From assembly GCA_014872875.1 (NCBI GenBank), contig WKFI01000011.1:186001-250000 (forward strand): DNA of 64,000 nt. Reading direction: 5' to 3'. The notes under the pieces are model-generated. The model had not been told where the DNA came from and ran no database searches. It saw only the letters and a list, made by a program, of their open reading frames with translations. The DNA comes from Paracoccaceae bacterium. GTDB lineage: Bacteria; Pseudomonadota; Alphaproteobacteria; Rhodobacterales; Rhodobacteraceae. Of this stretch, positions 44,602-52,574 are shown one piece after another. How positions within the stretch are numbered: the first letter of the stretch is position 1; each line of letters starts with the position of its first letter. A program made the position numbers and the translations under genes.

Positions 44602-44753
44602 TTTGACCCTCCTTCGAAAAAAGAAAGGTCCCGGCGTTCAGGACTGTTTGGATATGGGCCATGTCAGGGCGACGCCATCGCCCGGGCCTGCCGCGAACAT
44701 GGGGATGAAACCACGTTCCGGCAAGCCTTTTTTGCGGAAAGACAACTGAAGCG

Positions 44754-45545
44754 TCAGTTTTCGCCCAAAAGCGTCCGTACCATGTCGCTTTCAGGATCCG
44801 CCAACGGCTCAATCACGTCGAAATGGTGTTTTCCGTCCGCCACGACATGGCCTGCCCCCCACGACTCGGCCAGCCAATGTGCCTGGTCCAGAAAGGACGG
44901 ACGTTCATCGCCGCCCACCCAGACCACGACCTGCGCATCGTAACGGTCCTGCATCAGGATCGGACTCTCCGACTCTGCCGCCTGCAGGTCCATCTGGAAT
45001 TTCTCGTTCATCCCCGTCTGCATCAGGGGCCGCAGGTCGGAGAGCGGCGAGATCGGCATGACCGTTTGCAGACGCTCGCCTACTTCGGCGGGCAGCACAT
45101 CGCGCCCGGTCATCCGCGCGACAAGATGGCCCCCGGCAGAGTGCCCCGCCAGCAGGATCGGCCCTGCGACTTCCTGCGCGATCCGGGTCACGGCCGCCGC
45201 AATCTGCCGGGTGATGTCTGCAATCCGGACCTGCGGGCACAGGTCATACGAGGGCATCGCGACCGCCCAGCCATGCGCCATGAGCCCTGCCGCAAGGTTG
45301 GACCAAGACGACTTGTCGAACGCCATCCAATAACCACCATGTACGAAGACAAACACTCCTTTGGGTGTTTCTTCTGGCAAGAAGAGATCGAACTGGTGCC
45401 GCGCGCCCGCACCGTAGTCCAGATCCAGCCGCGCCCGGTCCCCCAACTCTTCTCGAAAACGAGCCGCTTCCGCCGCCCAACGCGGTGGGAAGGCATCGGC
45501 GCCCGCAATGTAGGGCCCATTGGCATAAGCGTCACTCAGATCCAT
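44754..45545 (-). CDS. Alpha/beta hydrolase, arylformamidase/carboxylesterase-like
   Basis: The 263-residue enzyme has the oxyanion segment VFVHGGYWMAFDKSSW near residue 68, the nucleophile in LAGHSAGGHLVARM near 132, and a C-terminal His in VADGKHHFDVIEPL. HGGYW plus GHSAGG is common in kynurenine formamidases and some esterases, but kynurenine genes are absent, so the substrate stays open. It lies 152 bases after the creatinase start on the same strand and may form one transcript with it. Divergent from the aldehyde dehydrogenase gene. Confidence 0.86.
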   Translation of the reverse strand: MDLSDAYANGPYIAGADAFPPRWAAEAARFREELGDRARLDLDYGAGARHQFDLFLPEETPKGVFVFVHGGYWMAFDKSSWSNLAAGLMAHGWAVAMPSYDLCPQVRIADITRQIAAAVTRIAQEVAGPILLAGHSAGGHLVARMTGRDVLPAEVGERLQTVMPISPLSDLRPLMQTGMNEKFQMDLQAAESESPILMQDRYDAQVVVWVGGDERPSFLDQAHWLAESWGAGHVVADGKHHFDVIEPLADPESDMVRTLLGEN

Positions 45546-45554
45546 CTCATTTCC

Positions 45555-45566
45555 TTAACGTGTTAA
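45555..45566. promoter_or_regulatory. Palindrome in the hydrolase/aldehyde dehydrogenase promoter
   Basis: TTAAC-GT-GTTAA, a perfect 12-base inverted repeat ten bases before the hydrolase ATG; short, so chance is possible. Confidence 0.35.
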
Positions 45567-45648
45567 TTTATTCTGGACTCACAAGTCGTGCTGGACAACA
45601 CTAACGCCAAATGCTTTGCATTCGCGAGACCTATTCCGGGAGGACCCC

Positions 45649-47121
45649 ATGCTCGACACCATCACTGATCTGAAATCGCTCCTTAAAGACCCCAGCCTGC
45701 TGGAAACCCGCGCCTATATCGGCGGTCAGTTCGTGGACGGCGAAGGCACATTCGACGTGCTGAACCCGGCGCGCGGCGACGTAATCGCCCAGGTTGCCGA
45801 TACCAGCCGCGCCCAAGTCGCTGGTGCCATTGCTCAAGCCGATGCGGCGCAAAAAGAGTGGGCCAAATGGACCGGCAAGGAACGCGCCGCTGTTCTGCGC
45901 AAGTGGTTCGACCTGATGATGGAAAACCAGCAGGACCTGGGTATCATCCTGACGGCCGAGATGGGCAAACCCCTGGCCGAGGCCGTGGGTGAAATCGGCT
46001 ATGGCGCGTCCTTCATCGAATTCTTCGCCGAAGAGGCAAAGCGGATCTATGGCGAAACCATCCCCGGCCACCAGCGCGACAAACGCATCACCGTTCTGAA
46101 ACAGCCGATTGGCGTTGCCGCGTCGATCACGCCCTGGAACTTCCCCAATGCAATGATCACCCGCAAGGCCGGCCCGGCGCTGGCGGCGGGCTGCGCCTTT
46201 GTCGCGCGCCCAGCGGCGGAAACCCCGCTGTCGGCCATTGTGCTGGCGGTTCTGGCGGATCGCGCAGGCATCCCGGCTGGCGTGTTCAACGTGGTGCCCT
46301 CCTCGCGCGCCAGCGACATCGGCAAGGAATTCTGCGAAAACGACGCCGTACGGAAGCTGACCTTCACCGGCTCGACCGAGGTGGGTCGCATCCTGCTGCG
46401 CCAGGCCGCCGACAGTGTGATGAAATGCTCGATGGAATTGGGTGGCAACGCGCCCTTCATCGTGTTTGACGACGCTGACCTGGACGCCGCCGTCGAAGGC
46501 GCGATCCTGTGCAAGTTCCGCAACAACGGTCAGACCTGCGTCTGCGCCAACCGGATCTATGTGCAGGCCGGTGTCTACGACGCTTTCGCCGCCAAGCTGA
46601 AAGCCGCGGTCGAGAAGATGAATGTGGGCGACGGGCTCGAGGACAACATCCAGTTCGGTCCGCTGATCAACAGCGAAGCGGTCGAAAAGGTCCAGGAACA
46701 TATCGCCGACGCCACTGCGAAAGGCGGCGAAGTCATTCTGGGGGGCAACCCATCGGAACTCGGCGGTACCTTCTTCCAACCCACTATCGTGACCGGCGCC
46801 ACGCAGGAGATGGCCTTCTCCACCGATGAAACCTTCGGCCCGCTGGCCCCTCTCTTCAAGTTCGAGGACGAAGACGACGTCATTGCCATGGCCAATGACA
46901 CGATCTTCGGCCTGGCTTCGTATTTCTATGCCAAGGACCTCAGCCGCGTCTACAAGGTCGCCGAGGCGCTGGAATATGGCATTGTCGGCGTCAACACCGG
47001 CATCATTTCGACCGAGGTGGCGCCGTTTGGTGGTGTCAAGCAATCCGGCTTGGGCCGCGAGGGCAGCCATCACGGCATCGACGACTACCTGGAAATGAAA
47101 TACATCTGCATGTCGGTCTGA
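45649..47121 (+). CDS. gabD: NAD(P)-dependent succinate-semialdehyde dehydrogenase-type enzyme
   Basis: The 490-residue aldehyde dehydrogenase resembles GabD: TPWNFPNAMITRKAGPALAAG, FTGSTEVGRILL, general-base Glu in MELGGNAPF, and catalytic Cys in NNGQTCVCANR. A notable change is FVARPAAETPLS, in which the Lys of the usual KP[AS] cofactor motif is Arg. GGGAGG precedes the ATG at 45649. Succinate semialdehyde or a related omega-semialdehyde is oxidised to the acid. Divergent from the hydrolase; terminator downstream. Confidence 0.88.
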   Translation: MLDTITDLKSLLKDPSLLETRAYIGGQFVDGEGTFDVLNPARGDVIAQVADTSRAQVAGAIAQADAAQKEWAKWTGKERAAVLRKWFDLMMENQQDLGIILTAEMGKPLAEAVGEIGYGASFIEFFAEEAKRIYGETIPGHQRDKRITVLKQPIGVAASITPWNFPNAMITRKAGPALAAGCAFVARPAAETPLSAIVLAVLADRAGIPAGVFNVVPSSRASDIGKEFCENDAVRKLTFTGSTEVGRILLRQAADSVMKCSMELGGNAPFIVFDDADLDAAVEGAILCKFRNNGQTCVCANRIYVQAGVYDAFAAKLKAAVEKMNVGDGLEDNIQFGPLINSEAVEKVQEHIADATAKGGEVILGGNPSELGGTFFQPTIVTGATQEMAFSTDETFGPLAPLFKFEDEDDVIAMANDTIFGLASYFYAKDLSRVYKVAEALEYGIVGVNTGIISTEVAPFGGVKQSGLGREGSHHGIDDYLEMKYICMSV

Positions 47122-47140
47122 TCCCGACCCCGTCCAACCT

Positions 47141-47170
47141 AAACCGGCGCGCCCCCCGCGCCGGTTTTTC
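47141..47170 (+). terminator. Intrinsic terminator after the aldehyde dehydrogenase gene
   Basis: Nine-base-pair stem ACCGGCGCG/CGCGCCGGT with loop CCCCC and a following TTTTT. Confidence 0.9.
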
Positions 47171-47220
47171 ATTTGCGGCCCCGGCCGTTGGGCAGCCCAA
47201 GCAAAACCGAGCCGCCTTTT

Positions 47221-47631
47221 TTAGCCTGACCGTATCGGCTGCGCCATCATCCCGGTCAAAGCATGTACAGCCTCGCTCCAGGCTCTTTCCTCGTCCTCGG
47301 ACAAAGCGTCCCCCATCACGTCCTTCAAGGCCGCGGTCAGCGCGTCCGCCGCCGCCATATACTGCTTCGTGTCGACACCGTATTTCCGGTGGTTCAAGGC
47401 CAGTCGCTCCCCAAGATTTTCAAATGACGCCGTATCCCCCAGGCTGCGTACGGTCGAGGCCAGCATCGCTTCGAACATGTCCTTCTGTTTGCTGAAGTCC
47501 TGTGTAAACAGCGCCCTGCTCTCTGGCAGTGCCTCGAACAGGCGGGCATAGAACCGGTCGGCAAGCTCCCCCTTATGCTTAAACACCTTGGCAAAGCTGG
47601 TCTGAATCAATGCTATATGTCGGTGATCCAT
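47221..47631 (-). CDS. Bacterial globin (single-domain, Vitreoscilla-like)
   Basis: The 136-residue protein has the globin fold: ALIQTSFAKVFKHKGELADRFYARLFEALPESRALFTQDF (in parts), a proximal His in LALNHRKYGVDTKQY and the distal segment around MLASTVRSL. Length fits flavohaemoglobin-type globin domains without the reductase part. It binds O2 or NO. The ATG at 47631 has AGAAGG eight bases upstream, and is chosen over 47679. It follows a TetR gene by 77 bases on the same strand. Confidence 0.88.
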   Translation of the reverse strand: MDHRHIALIQTSFAKVFKHKGELADRFYARLFEALPESRALFTQDFSKQKDMFEAMLASTVRSLGDTASFENLGERLALNHRKYGVDTKQYMAAADALTAALKDVMGDALSEDEERAWSEAVHALTGMMAQPIRSG

Positions 47632-47708
47632 CAAATGGCCTTCTGAAATCTGGCATTTCAAGGGGGACCACTGTCCCAAATCCAGATTAAGACAGCCTTA
47701 ACATACGC

Positions 47709-48320
47709 TCAGATGCTGCCCAGAATACGCTGCAAACTGTATTGAACCTGATCAGGAAACCGCCGCGCCATATCGTCATGCGCATCCTGCCCGAACATGC
47801 GCGCAAGTGTCGGGTCCGAGATCGCGAAATAGCTCACTGCCCCCAACATCTGATAGGCCACCAGCATCGCCTCATTCCGAGACGCCTCCCGCCAGCGCCC
47901 GGTATCCTGGACCATGGCCGCCAGTTCCTGAAGAAACGGTTTCAGATACCATTTCCCGGCTTGCTCGGCACGTTGCTTGTTGTCCATCAGCTCGCGCACG
48001 ATGATCCGCACATCAGTGCTGTCTGCCAGCGCCTGTTCGCAATAGATCGCAAAAAAGGTCTCCAGCCGCGCCTCCGGGCTCATCCTTTCTTCCTGGCCCT
48101 CGACTAATACTGCCATCATCCGATCCGAGATCCCGGCCAGCACTTCCCCGTACAGCCGCTCCTTGCTGCCGAAATGATGCAGCAGCGCCTGTTTCGTGAC
48201 CCCCAGCTGATCCGCCACTGCAGCAATCGAGGTGCCATGAAATCCGCGATCGGCAATCAACGCGGCTGCTGCCTGCACAAAGTCTTCTCGCCTGCTGTCT
48301 TTCGAAATGGCCAAAGGCAT
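47709..48320 (-). CDS. TetR-family transcriptional regulator
   Basis: The 203-residue protein has a TetR DNA-binding domain (RREDFVQAAAALIADRGFHGTSIAAVADQLGVTKQALLHHFGSKERLY, given in part) and a C-terminal ligand domain of the TetR_C_33-like size. GGAG lies eight bases before the ATG. It faces a Rieske oxygenase gene, and two CTTACCAxTCGGTAAG palindromes fill the gap, so it very likely represses both promoters (inference). The ligand could be the substrate of the oxygenase. Confidence 0.92.
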   Translation of the reverse strand: MPLAISKDSRREDFVQAAAALIADRGFHGTSIAAVADQLGVTKQALLHHFGSKERLYGEVLAGISDRMMAVLVEGQEERMSPEARLETFFAIYCEQALADSTDVRIIVRELMDNKQRAEQAGKWYLKPFLQELAAMVQDTGRWREASRNEAMLVAYQMLGAVSYFAISDPTLARMFGQDAHDDMARRFPDQVQYSLQRILGSI

Positions 48321-48362
48321 CACCGGTTCTCCTTTTACACTCCCTAACGTAATTCTTGACTC

Positions 48363-48402
48363 CTTACCAGTCGGTAAGTCATTTTCCTTACCAATCGGTA
48401 AG
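48363..48402. promoter_or_regulatory. Twin TetR operators
   Basis: CTTACCAGTCGGTAAG (48363-48378) and CTTACCAATCGGTAAG (48387-48402) are near-identical 16-base inverted repeats, 24 bases apart centre to centre. A TTGACT just upstream (48356-48361) is a candidate -35 box for the oxygenase gene. Confidence 0.8.
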
Positions 48403-48422
48403 TAGCTAACAGGAAACGCGCC

Positions 48423-49568
48423 ATGGACCGTGAACTGGAACTGGAACTGCTGGATGAACTAATCTCGCTCGATCAAGAAAAGCTCGCCTATCTGGATGAA
48501 GACATCGCCCTTTCACCGGTCGAACACTATTGCGATCCGGACCATTTTGCGCAGGAACATGACAGGGTTTTTCGCAGCTACCCCCAGATCGCCGCCCACT
48601 GTTCGGAACTGCCCGAACCTGGGTCGTTCCTGCGTCGTGATCTGGCAGGGCTGCCGGCCTTTCTGACACGGGATCGTGACGGGCAGGTCCACGCATTCCT
48701 GAATGTCTGCCGCCACCGGGGCGCGCGTCTGGTGGAGGACGAAAAAGGCTGCAAGCACAGCTTTTCCTGCCCTTACCACGCCTGGACCTGGTCCAATACC
48801 GGCGATCTGCGCGGCGTCCCGCATCAGAAACAGGGCTTCCCCGATCTGGACAAATCGAAATACGGTCTGATCCGCCTGCCTTGTTCGGAAATCAGCGGCT
48901 GGATATGGGTTGTCCCAAATCCCAAGTCCAGTTTCGACATCGCCGCGTTCGTCGCCCCGGCCGCCGCCGATTTCGCGTGGTTGGACGGAGGCAATCTGCG
49001 CATGGGCCCTTCCAACCAGATCACCTGCGCCGCCAATTGGAAGATCCTGCTCGAAGGCGGGATCGAGGCCTATCACTTCCGCGTCGCCCACAAGGACACT
49101 ATCGGCCCGTTCTTCCCCGACAACCTGTCCAGCTACCGCATGATGGGGCACCACATGCGCTCGGTCCTGCCACGGGTCACCATCGGCGACCTGCACAGCC
49201 GTCCACGCGACAGCTGGAACATCCGCGACGAGGCGAATGTGCTCTACACCTTCTTCCCGACCTCGCAGTTCCTGGTGCAGCAGGATCACCTGATCTGGAT
49301 CCGGACCGAACCGCTGGCCGCCGATCAAACCCGATTGACGCTGACCACCATGGTGCCCGCAGACGCGCCCACCGATCTGGACGCCCATTGGCAGAAGAAC
49401 CACCAGATCACGATGCACACCCTGTCCGAAGATTTCGATATCGGCGAAGCCATCCAGAGCGGCCTGGCCTCCGGCGCCAACGACGCCCTGACCTTTGGCC
49501 GCTACGAAGGGGCGCTCACCCAATTTGCCAACATGATGGCGCAGGCCGTGTCAGACCCGGCGGCCTGA
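48423..49568 (+). CDS. Rieske non-haem iron oxygenase, alpha subunit
   Basis: The 381-residue protein has an N-terminal Rieske [2Fe-2S] domain with CRHRGARLV and CPYHAWTW (CxH-x17-CxxH, residues about 96-118) and a C-terminal catalytic domain with the iron ligands in EAYHFRVAH and a downstream Asp in the FDIGEAIQSG region. The fold matches aromatic-ring hydroxylases and choline/carnitine/betaine monooxygenases. No ferredoxin or reductase gene is adjacent. Repressed probably by the divergent TetR protein. Confidence 0.9.
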   Translation: MDRELELELLDELISLDQEKLAYLDEDIALSPVEHYCDPDHFAQEHDRVFRSYPQIAAHCSELPEPGSFLRRDLAGLPAFLTRDRDGQVHAFLNVCRHRGARLVEDEKGCKHSFSCPYHAWTWSNTGDLRGVPHQKQGFPDLDKSKYGLIRLPCSEISGWIWVVPNPKSSFDIAAFVAPAAADFAWLDGGNLRMGPSNQITCAANWKILLEGGIEAYHFRVAHKDTIGPFFPDNLSSYRMMGHHMRSVLPRVTIGDLHSRPRDSWNIRDEANVLYTFFPTSQFLVQQDHLIWIRTEPLAADQTRLTLTTMVPADAPTDLDAHWQKNHQITMHTLSEDFDIGEAIQSGLASGANDALTFGRYEGALTQFANMMAQAVSDPAA

Positions 49569-49585
49569 GCACCCACAAACGAAAG

Positions 49586-49617
49586 GCCCCGCAGCCGGAA
49601 CACGACGGCTGCGGGGC
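49586..49617 (-). terminator. Probable terminator of the hsp20 gene
   Basis: Eleven-base-pair stem GCCCCGCAGCC/GGCTGCGGGGC followed on the minus strand by CTTTCGTTT; it may also end the convergent oxygenase transcript. Confidence 0.75.
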
Positions 49618-49735
49618 ACACGGAATACGGATCCGGAGTTGGGGAGACCTCGAAACACAAACCGGCGTATCACTTGTGGACGCAAAACCGGATTGCATTC
49701 CTGAAACGGGGACCGCATCCCATGCGGCTGCCCCG

Positions 49736-50200
49736 TCAGTTGACGGGTTTGGCCTCGACCATCTCCGGCTGAGCGGCGCCACGGGCGATCTCGATCCGGC
49801 GGGGTTTCAGTGCTTCGGGCACTTCGCGCTTCAGGTCGATATGCAACATGCCGTTTTCATGGCTGGCGCCAGTGACACGAACATGGTCAGCCAGGGTGAA
49901 CCGTCGCTCAAAGGCGCGAGTGGCGATACCACGATGCAAATAGGTGCGGCTGTCGTCTTCCTCGGCCTTGCGGGCGGCGACAACAAGCGCGTTTTCCTTC
50001 ACCTCGACCGTCAGGTCCGCGTCCGAAAATCCGGCCACGGCGATCGAAATGCGATAGGAGTCTGAATCTGTCTTTTCGATGTTGTAGGGGGGGTAGCTGG
50101 GCTGCCGACTGTCGGCGTTCAGGGCGCGATCCATCAGGTCTGCGATCTGGTCAAAGCCAACGGATGCCCGGTGCAGCGGGGCAAGATCAAAACTACGCAT
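49736..50200 (-). CDS. Small heat shock protein, Hsp20/IbpA family
   Basis: The 154-residue alpha-crystallin-domain chaperone has YPPYNIEKTDSDSYRISIAVAGFSDADLTVEV (in parts) and FERRFTLADHVRV, close to IbpA. It holds unfolded proteins in a refoldable state. Upstream on the minus strand is CTTGAAA-N16-CATATGT (50326-50299), which fits an RpoH (sigma-32) promoter in alphaproteobacteria. The leader contains CTCATGAATGAG just before the ribosome site, which could occlude it at low temperature. Confidence 0.93.
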   Translation of the reverse strand: MRSFDLAPLHRASVGFDQIADLMDRALNADSRQPSYPPYNIEKTDSDSYRISIAVAGFSDADLTVEVKENALVVAARKAEEDDSRTYLHRGIATRAFERRFTLADHVRVTGASHENGMLHIDLKREVPEALKPRRIEIARGAAQPEMVEAKPVN

Positions 50201-50298
50201 TGTTCATCCTCATTCATGAGCGATTTTCATATGAGCCCTCCGAACCGGACGGGCAGGTCTAGATACGGACCCCTGTCGCAGGCGATCCGACCCAACTC

Positions 50299-50326
50299 AC
50301 ATATGAACGGGAAACAGCGTTTCAAG
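50299..50326 (-). promoter_or_regulatory. Putative sigma-32 promoter of hsp20
   Basis: CTTGAAA at 50326-50320 and CATATGT at 50305-50299 on the minus strand; CTTG-N17-CATATGT is close to the alphaproteobacterial RpoH pattern CTTG-N16/17-CYTATNT with one mismatch. Confidence 0.55.
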
Positions 50327-50350
50327 ACCCGGCTTTCCAGTCAGAGCGGC

Positions 50351-51166
50351 TCAATCCACCTTGATGAACTTGGCACCTCCGGCACTGCGTCCCTCGCCCA
50401 CTCGCACCCGCTTGACCCTCCGGTCGGGCAAGGGCACCGGATCGCGGCGTAATTGCGCCTTCAACCGCGTCACCGCCTGTGTCAGATCCATGCCCAGCGC
50501 CACCTTGCGCCCATCAATCTCGACCATGGCCGAGATCACCGAGACAATCCGGCCGCGACCGCCCACCTGACTCAGCACTGCCGAGCCCGAGGACCCGAAT
50601 GTCACGTCGCAATCGAACGCCATCAGGCCGCGACCCGCGTCCAGCACCTGACAGGACCGCTGTCGCGAAATCGCCTCCTCCCGGTCCATCCCGTAAGACG
50701 CCAGGCTGACCGCTCCAGACTGCGCCCCATCCTGTGTCAGAACAAAGGGATCCGCCTGAGCCACCGAAATCGGCTGCGCCAACCGCATCAGCGCGACATC
50801 CGCGCGGATACGATCCGGTGAAGGCCGGGCCGAAGGCTGAAATTCCGGCAGGGTCGCCACCTGCAGCACCGTGCGTTCCGCAATCGCCACCCCGTCGCGC
50901 AAACCGGCGCGAAAGGTAATCTGTTCGGGCAGATACGGCTCGCCACTTCGCCTGTCGAAGGCGCAATGGGCTGCTGTCAGCACCAGATCGGTTGCAATTA
51001 GCGTCCCGGTACAGAAACCACGCCCGGCAAGATCAAGCCGCCCGATCGCTTCCCACCCCAAAAGATCCTCACGGTCTGTTAACCGTCGCAGCCCGCTGGT
51101 GTCGGCGCTGACCGTCTGGGTCAGCCCTATGATCACGACAAGGAAAGCTGCTAGGATACGCATCAT
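50351..51166 (-). CDS. Secreted trypsin-like serine protease
   Basis: The 271-residue protein has a Sec signal (MMRILAAFLVVIIGLTQTVSA) and an S1 peptidase domain with the His in LVLTAAHCAFDRR, Asp in ADVALMRLAQP and Ser in TFGSSGSAVLS. The C-terminal tail is basic (LRRDPVPLPDRRVKRVRVG) and ends GGAKFIKVD. Its best relative in the window is the next protease upstream, suggesting tandem duplication. Exported to the periplasm or outside; substrate unknown. Confidence 0.9.
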   Translation of the reverse strand: MMRILAAFLVVIIGLTQTVSADTSGLRRLTDREDLLGWEAIGRLDLAGRGFCTGTLIATDLVLTAAHCAFDRRSGEPYLPEQITFRAGLRDGVAIAERTVLQVATLPEFQPSARPSPDRIRADVALMRLAQPISVAQADPFVLTQDGAQSGAVSLASYGMDREEAISRQRSCQVLDAGRGLMAFDCDVTFGSSGSAVLSQVGGRGRIVSVISAMVEIDGRKVALGMDLTQAVTRLKAQLRRDPVPLPDRRVKRVRVGEGRSAGGAKFIKVD

Positions 51167-51172
51167 CTGAGA

Positions 51173-51985
51173 TCACTCGGGCCGGACGAATTTGGCCCCC
51201 GTTTCATTACGCAACTGCCCGACAACCACTCGCCCAGTGCCCGGCAAGGTTTGGGAAAACCCACCCTTGGCCAACAGATTGGCCTTGAGCAGCACCAGGG
51301 CCTCCTCCAGCGCCGAGCCCAGCGCCACCTGGCTGCCGCGTACTTCGGCCTTGGCAGAAACCACCGACACGATGCGCGGCTCTCCTGCTGTAAAACTGAA
51401 AATCGGTGCGCCAGAGGATCCGAAATCAACATCGCAGGACATGACCAGCACACCCTCCTGACGGGCCATCACGCCACAGACCTCTTGCAGCGATGGTGCT
51501 TCGGACCTGCTTTGCCCGTATGACACCACACCGACCTGATCACCCTTGCTGGGGCGTGTCGCTGTGTCGAAAGGTCGGATCGTCGTGTTACGGATCGGGT
51601 GTTGCAATTGCAGCAGCGCTACATCGTTGCGCACCCGTTCGGACGATACTTCGCCATCATAGACGTAGTCAGGATGGGCCAGCGCCCGGCGCACCCCGCG
51701 ATAAGCCGAAGCACGCCCATTGCGCCACCCGGCCAAAAACTCCATGTTCTCGGGTCGGATCCGGCGCTTGCTATCGCGGTCAAACAAGCAATGCGCAGCG
51801 GTCAGAACCAGATCGGGCGCAATCAGCGCCCCGGTACAGAACCCTGCCCCGTTGACATCAAGACGTCCCACGGCCTCCCACTGACGCCCGGCATCGGTCG
51901 TATCCAGACGCTGCAAACTGCTGTCTTGCGCCACCGCGCAGATCGGCAGAACCGTCATCACCAAACCTATGAACCAGCGTCGCAC
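51173..51985 (-). CDS. Secreted trypsin-like serine protease (paralogue)
   Basis: The 270-residue protein has signal peptide VRRWFIGLVMTVLPICAVA, His in LVLTAAHCLFDRD, Asp in NDVALLQLQHP and Ser in DFGSSGAPIFS; it ends ETGAKFVRPE. The GTG at 51985 has GAGGGAG six bases upstream and starts a proper signal peptide, so it is preferred to the track start at 52525, which adds 180 residues including several membrane helices. It lies six bases upstream of the second protease gene, so both are co-transcribed. Confidence 0.85.
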   Translation of the reverse strand: MRRWFIGLVMTVLPICAVAQDSSLQRLDTTDAGRQWEAVGRLDVNGAGFCTGALIAPDLVLTAAHCLFDRDSKRRIRPENMEFLAGWRNGRASAYRGVRRALAHPDYVYDGEVSSERVRNDVALLQLQHPIRNTTIRPFDTATRPSKGDQVGVVSYGQSRSEAPSLQEVCGVMARQEGVLVMSCDVDFGSSGAPIFSFTAGEPRIVSVVSAKAEVRGSQVALGSALEEALVLLKANLLAKGGFSQTLPGTGRVVVGQLRNETGAKFVRPE

Positions 51986-52525
51986 GCACGTCTCCCTCTC
52001 GGTCACCTCCTTTGTGTAGGAGGGCGATAGGGCAAAATTGCGGCAAATGCCGGAAATTAAATGGAACGATCCACAGCCCCGCGCGCGCCAAAAACTTGCG
52101 ACTTTCCCAAGCCGCTCCGTGCGATCCCGGCTTAGAGAAGTGGGGCAGCGCACCGCCCCCATCCATGCCATCAACCAAAACAGAGCGCTTCCCGCCCACA
52201 GGCCCAATGCAACAACACATCGGACCCGATCTATGCCAGCTTGCCACAGGCGATACAGCGCATTGGTAACCGGCAGCATGGATGGTAAGATTATCAAGGC
52301 CACAGCCGGGAAAAACGCGATCCCGGTCATGAAGAAAACCGGCATCAATGCGATGAACAGGGCTATCACGCCCAAAAACAATGCCAACCGCCACAGCACC
52401 CGGCGCGCATCCTCGGGCCGACCCAGATCCTGACGCAGACGCAGAGCCACCGAAACAGTCACGAGACAGGCGGAAAATGGCAGGCCCAGCGCCCAAGGCC
52501 AGAACATTGGAGCCTCGACATCCAT
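51986..52525 (-). other. Open reading frame with membrane helices, in frame with the protease gene
   Basis: From an ATG at 52525 the frame is open for 180 codons and runs without stop into the protease gene. Residues 8-125 look like a real membrane protein (WPWALGLPFSACLVTVSVAL, LALFLGVIALFIALMPVFF, ALIILPSMLPVTNAL, VVALGLWAGSALFWLMAWMGAV); the next 55 residues are low quality. Either a separate membrane gene lost its stop, a genuine fusion exists, or the frame is fortuitous. Confidence 0.45.
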
Positions 52526-52574
52526 CCCGCAAGTCTGACACTCGGTGCCGGCCCTGAACTGATACTGGTCAAGT

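Noticed and set aside
45631-47172. 513-aa minus-strand ORF over the aldehyde dehydrogenase
   Set aside because: Antisense to a gene with complete catalytic motifs; no domain of its own.
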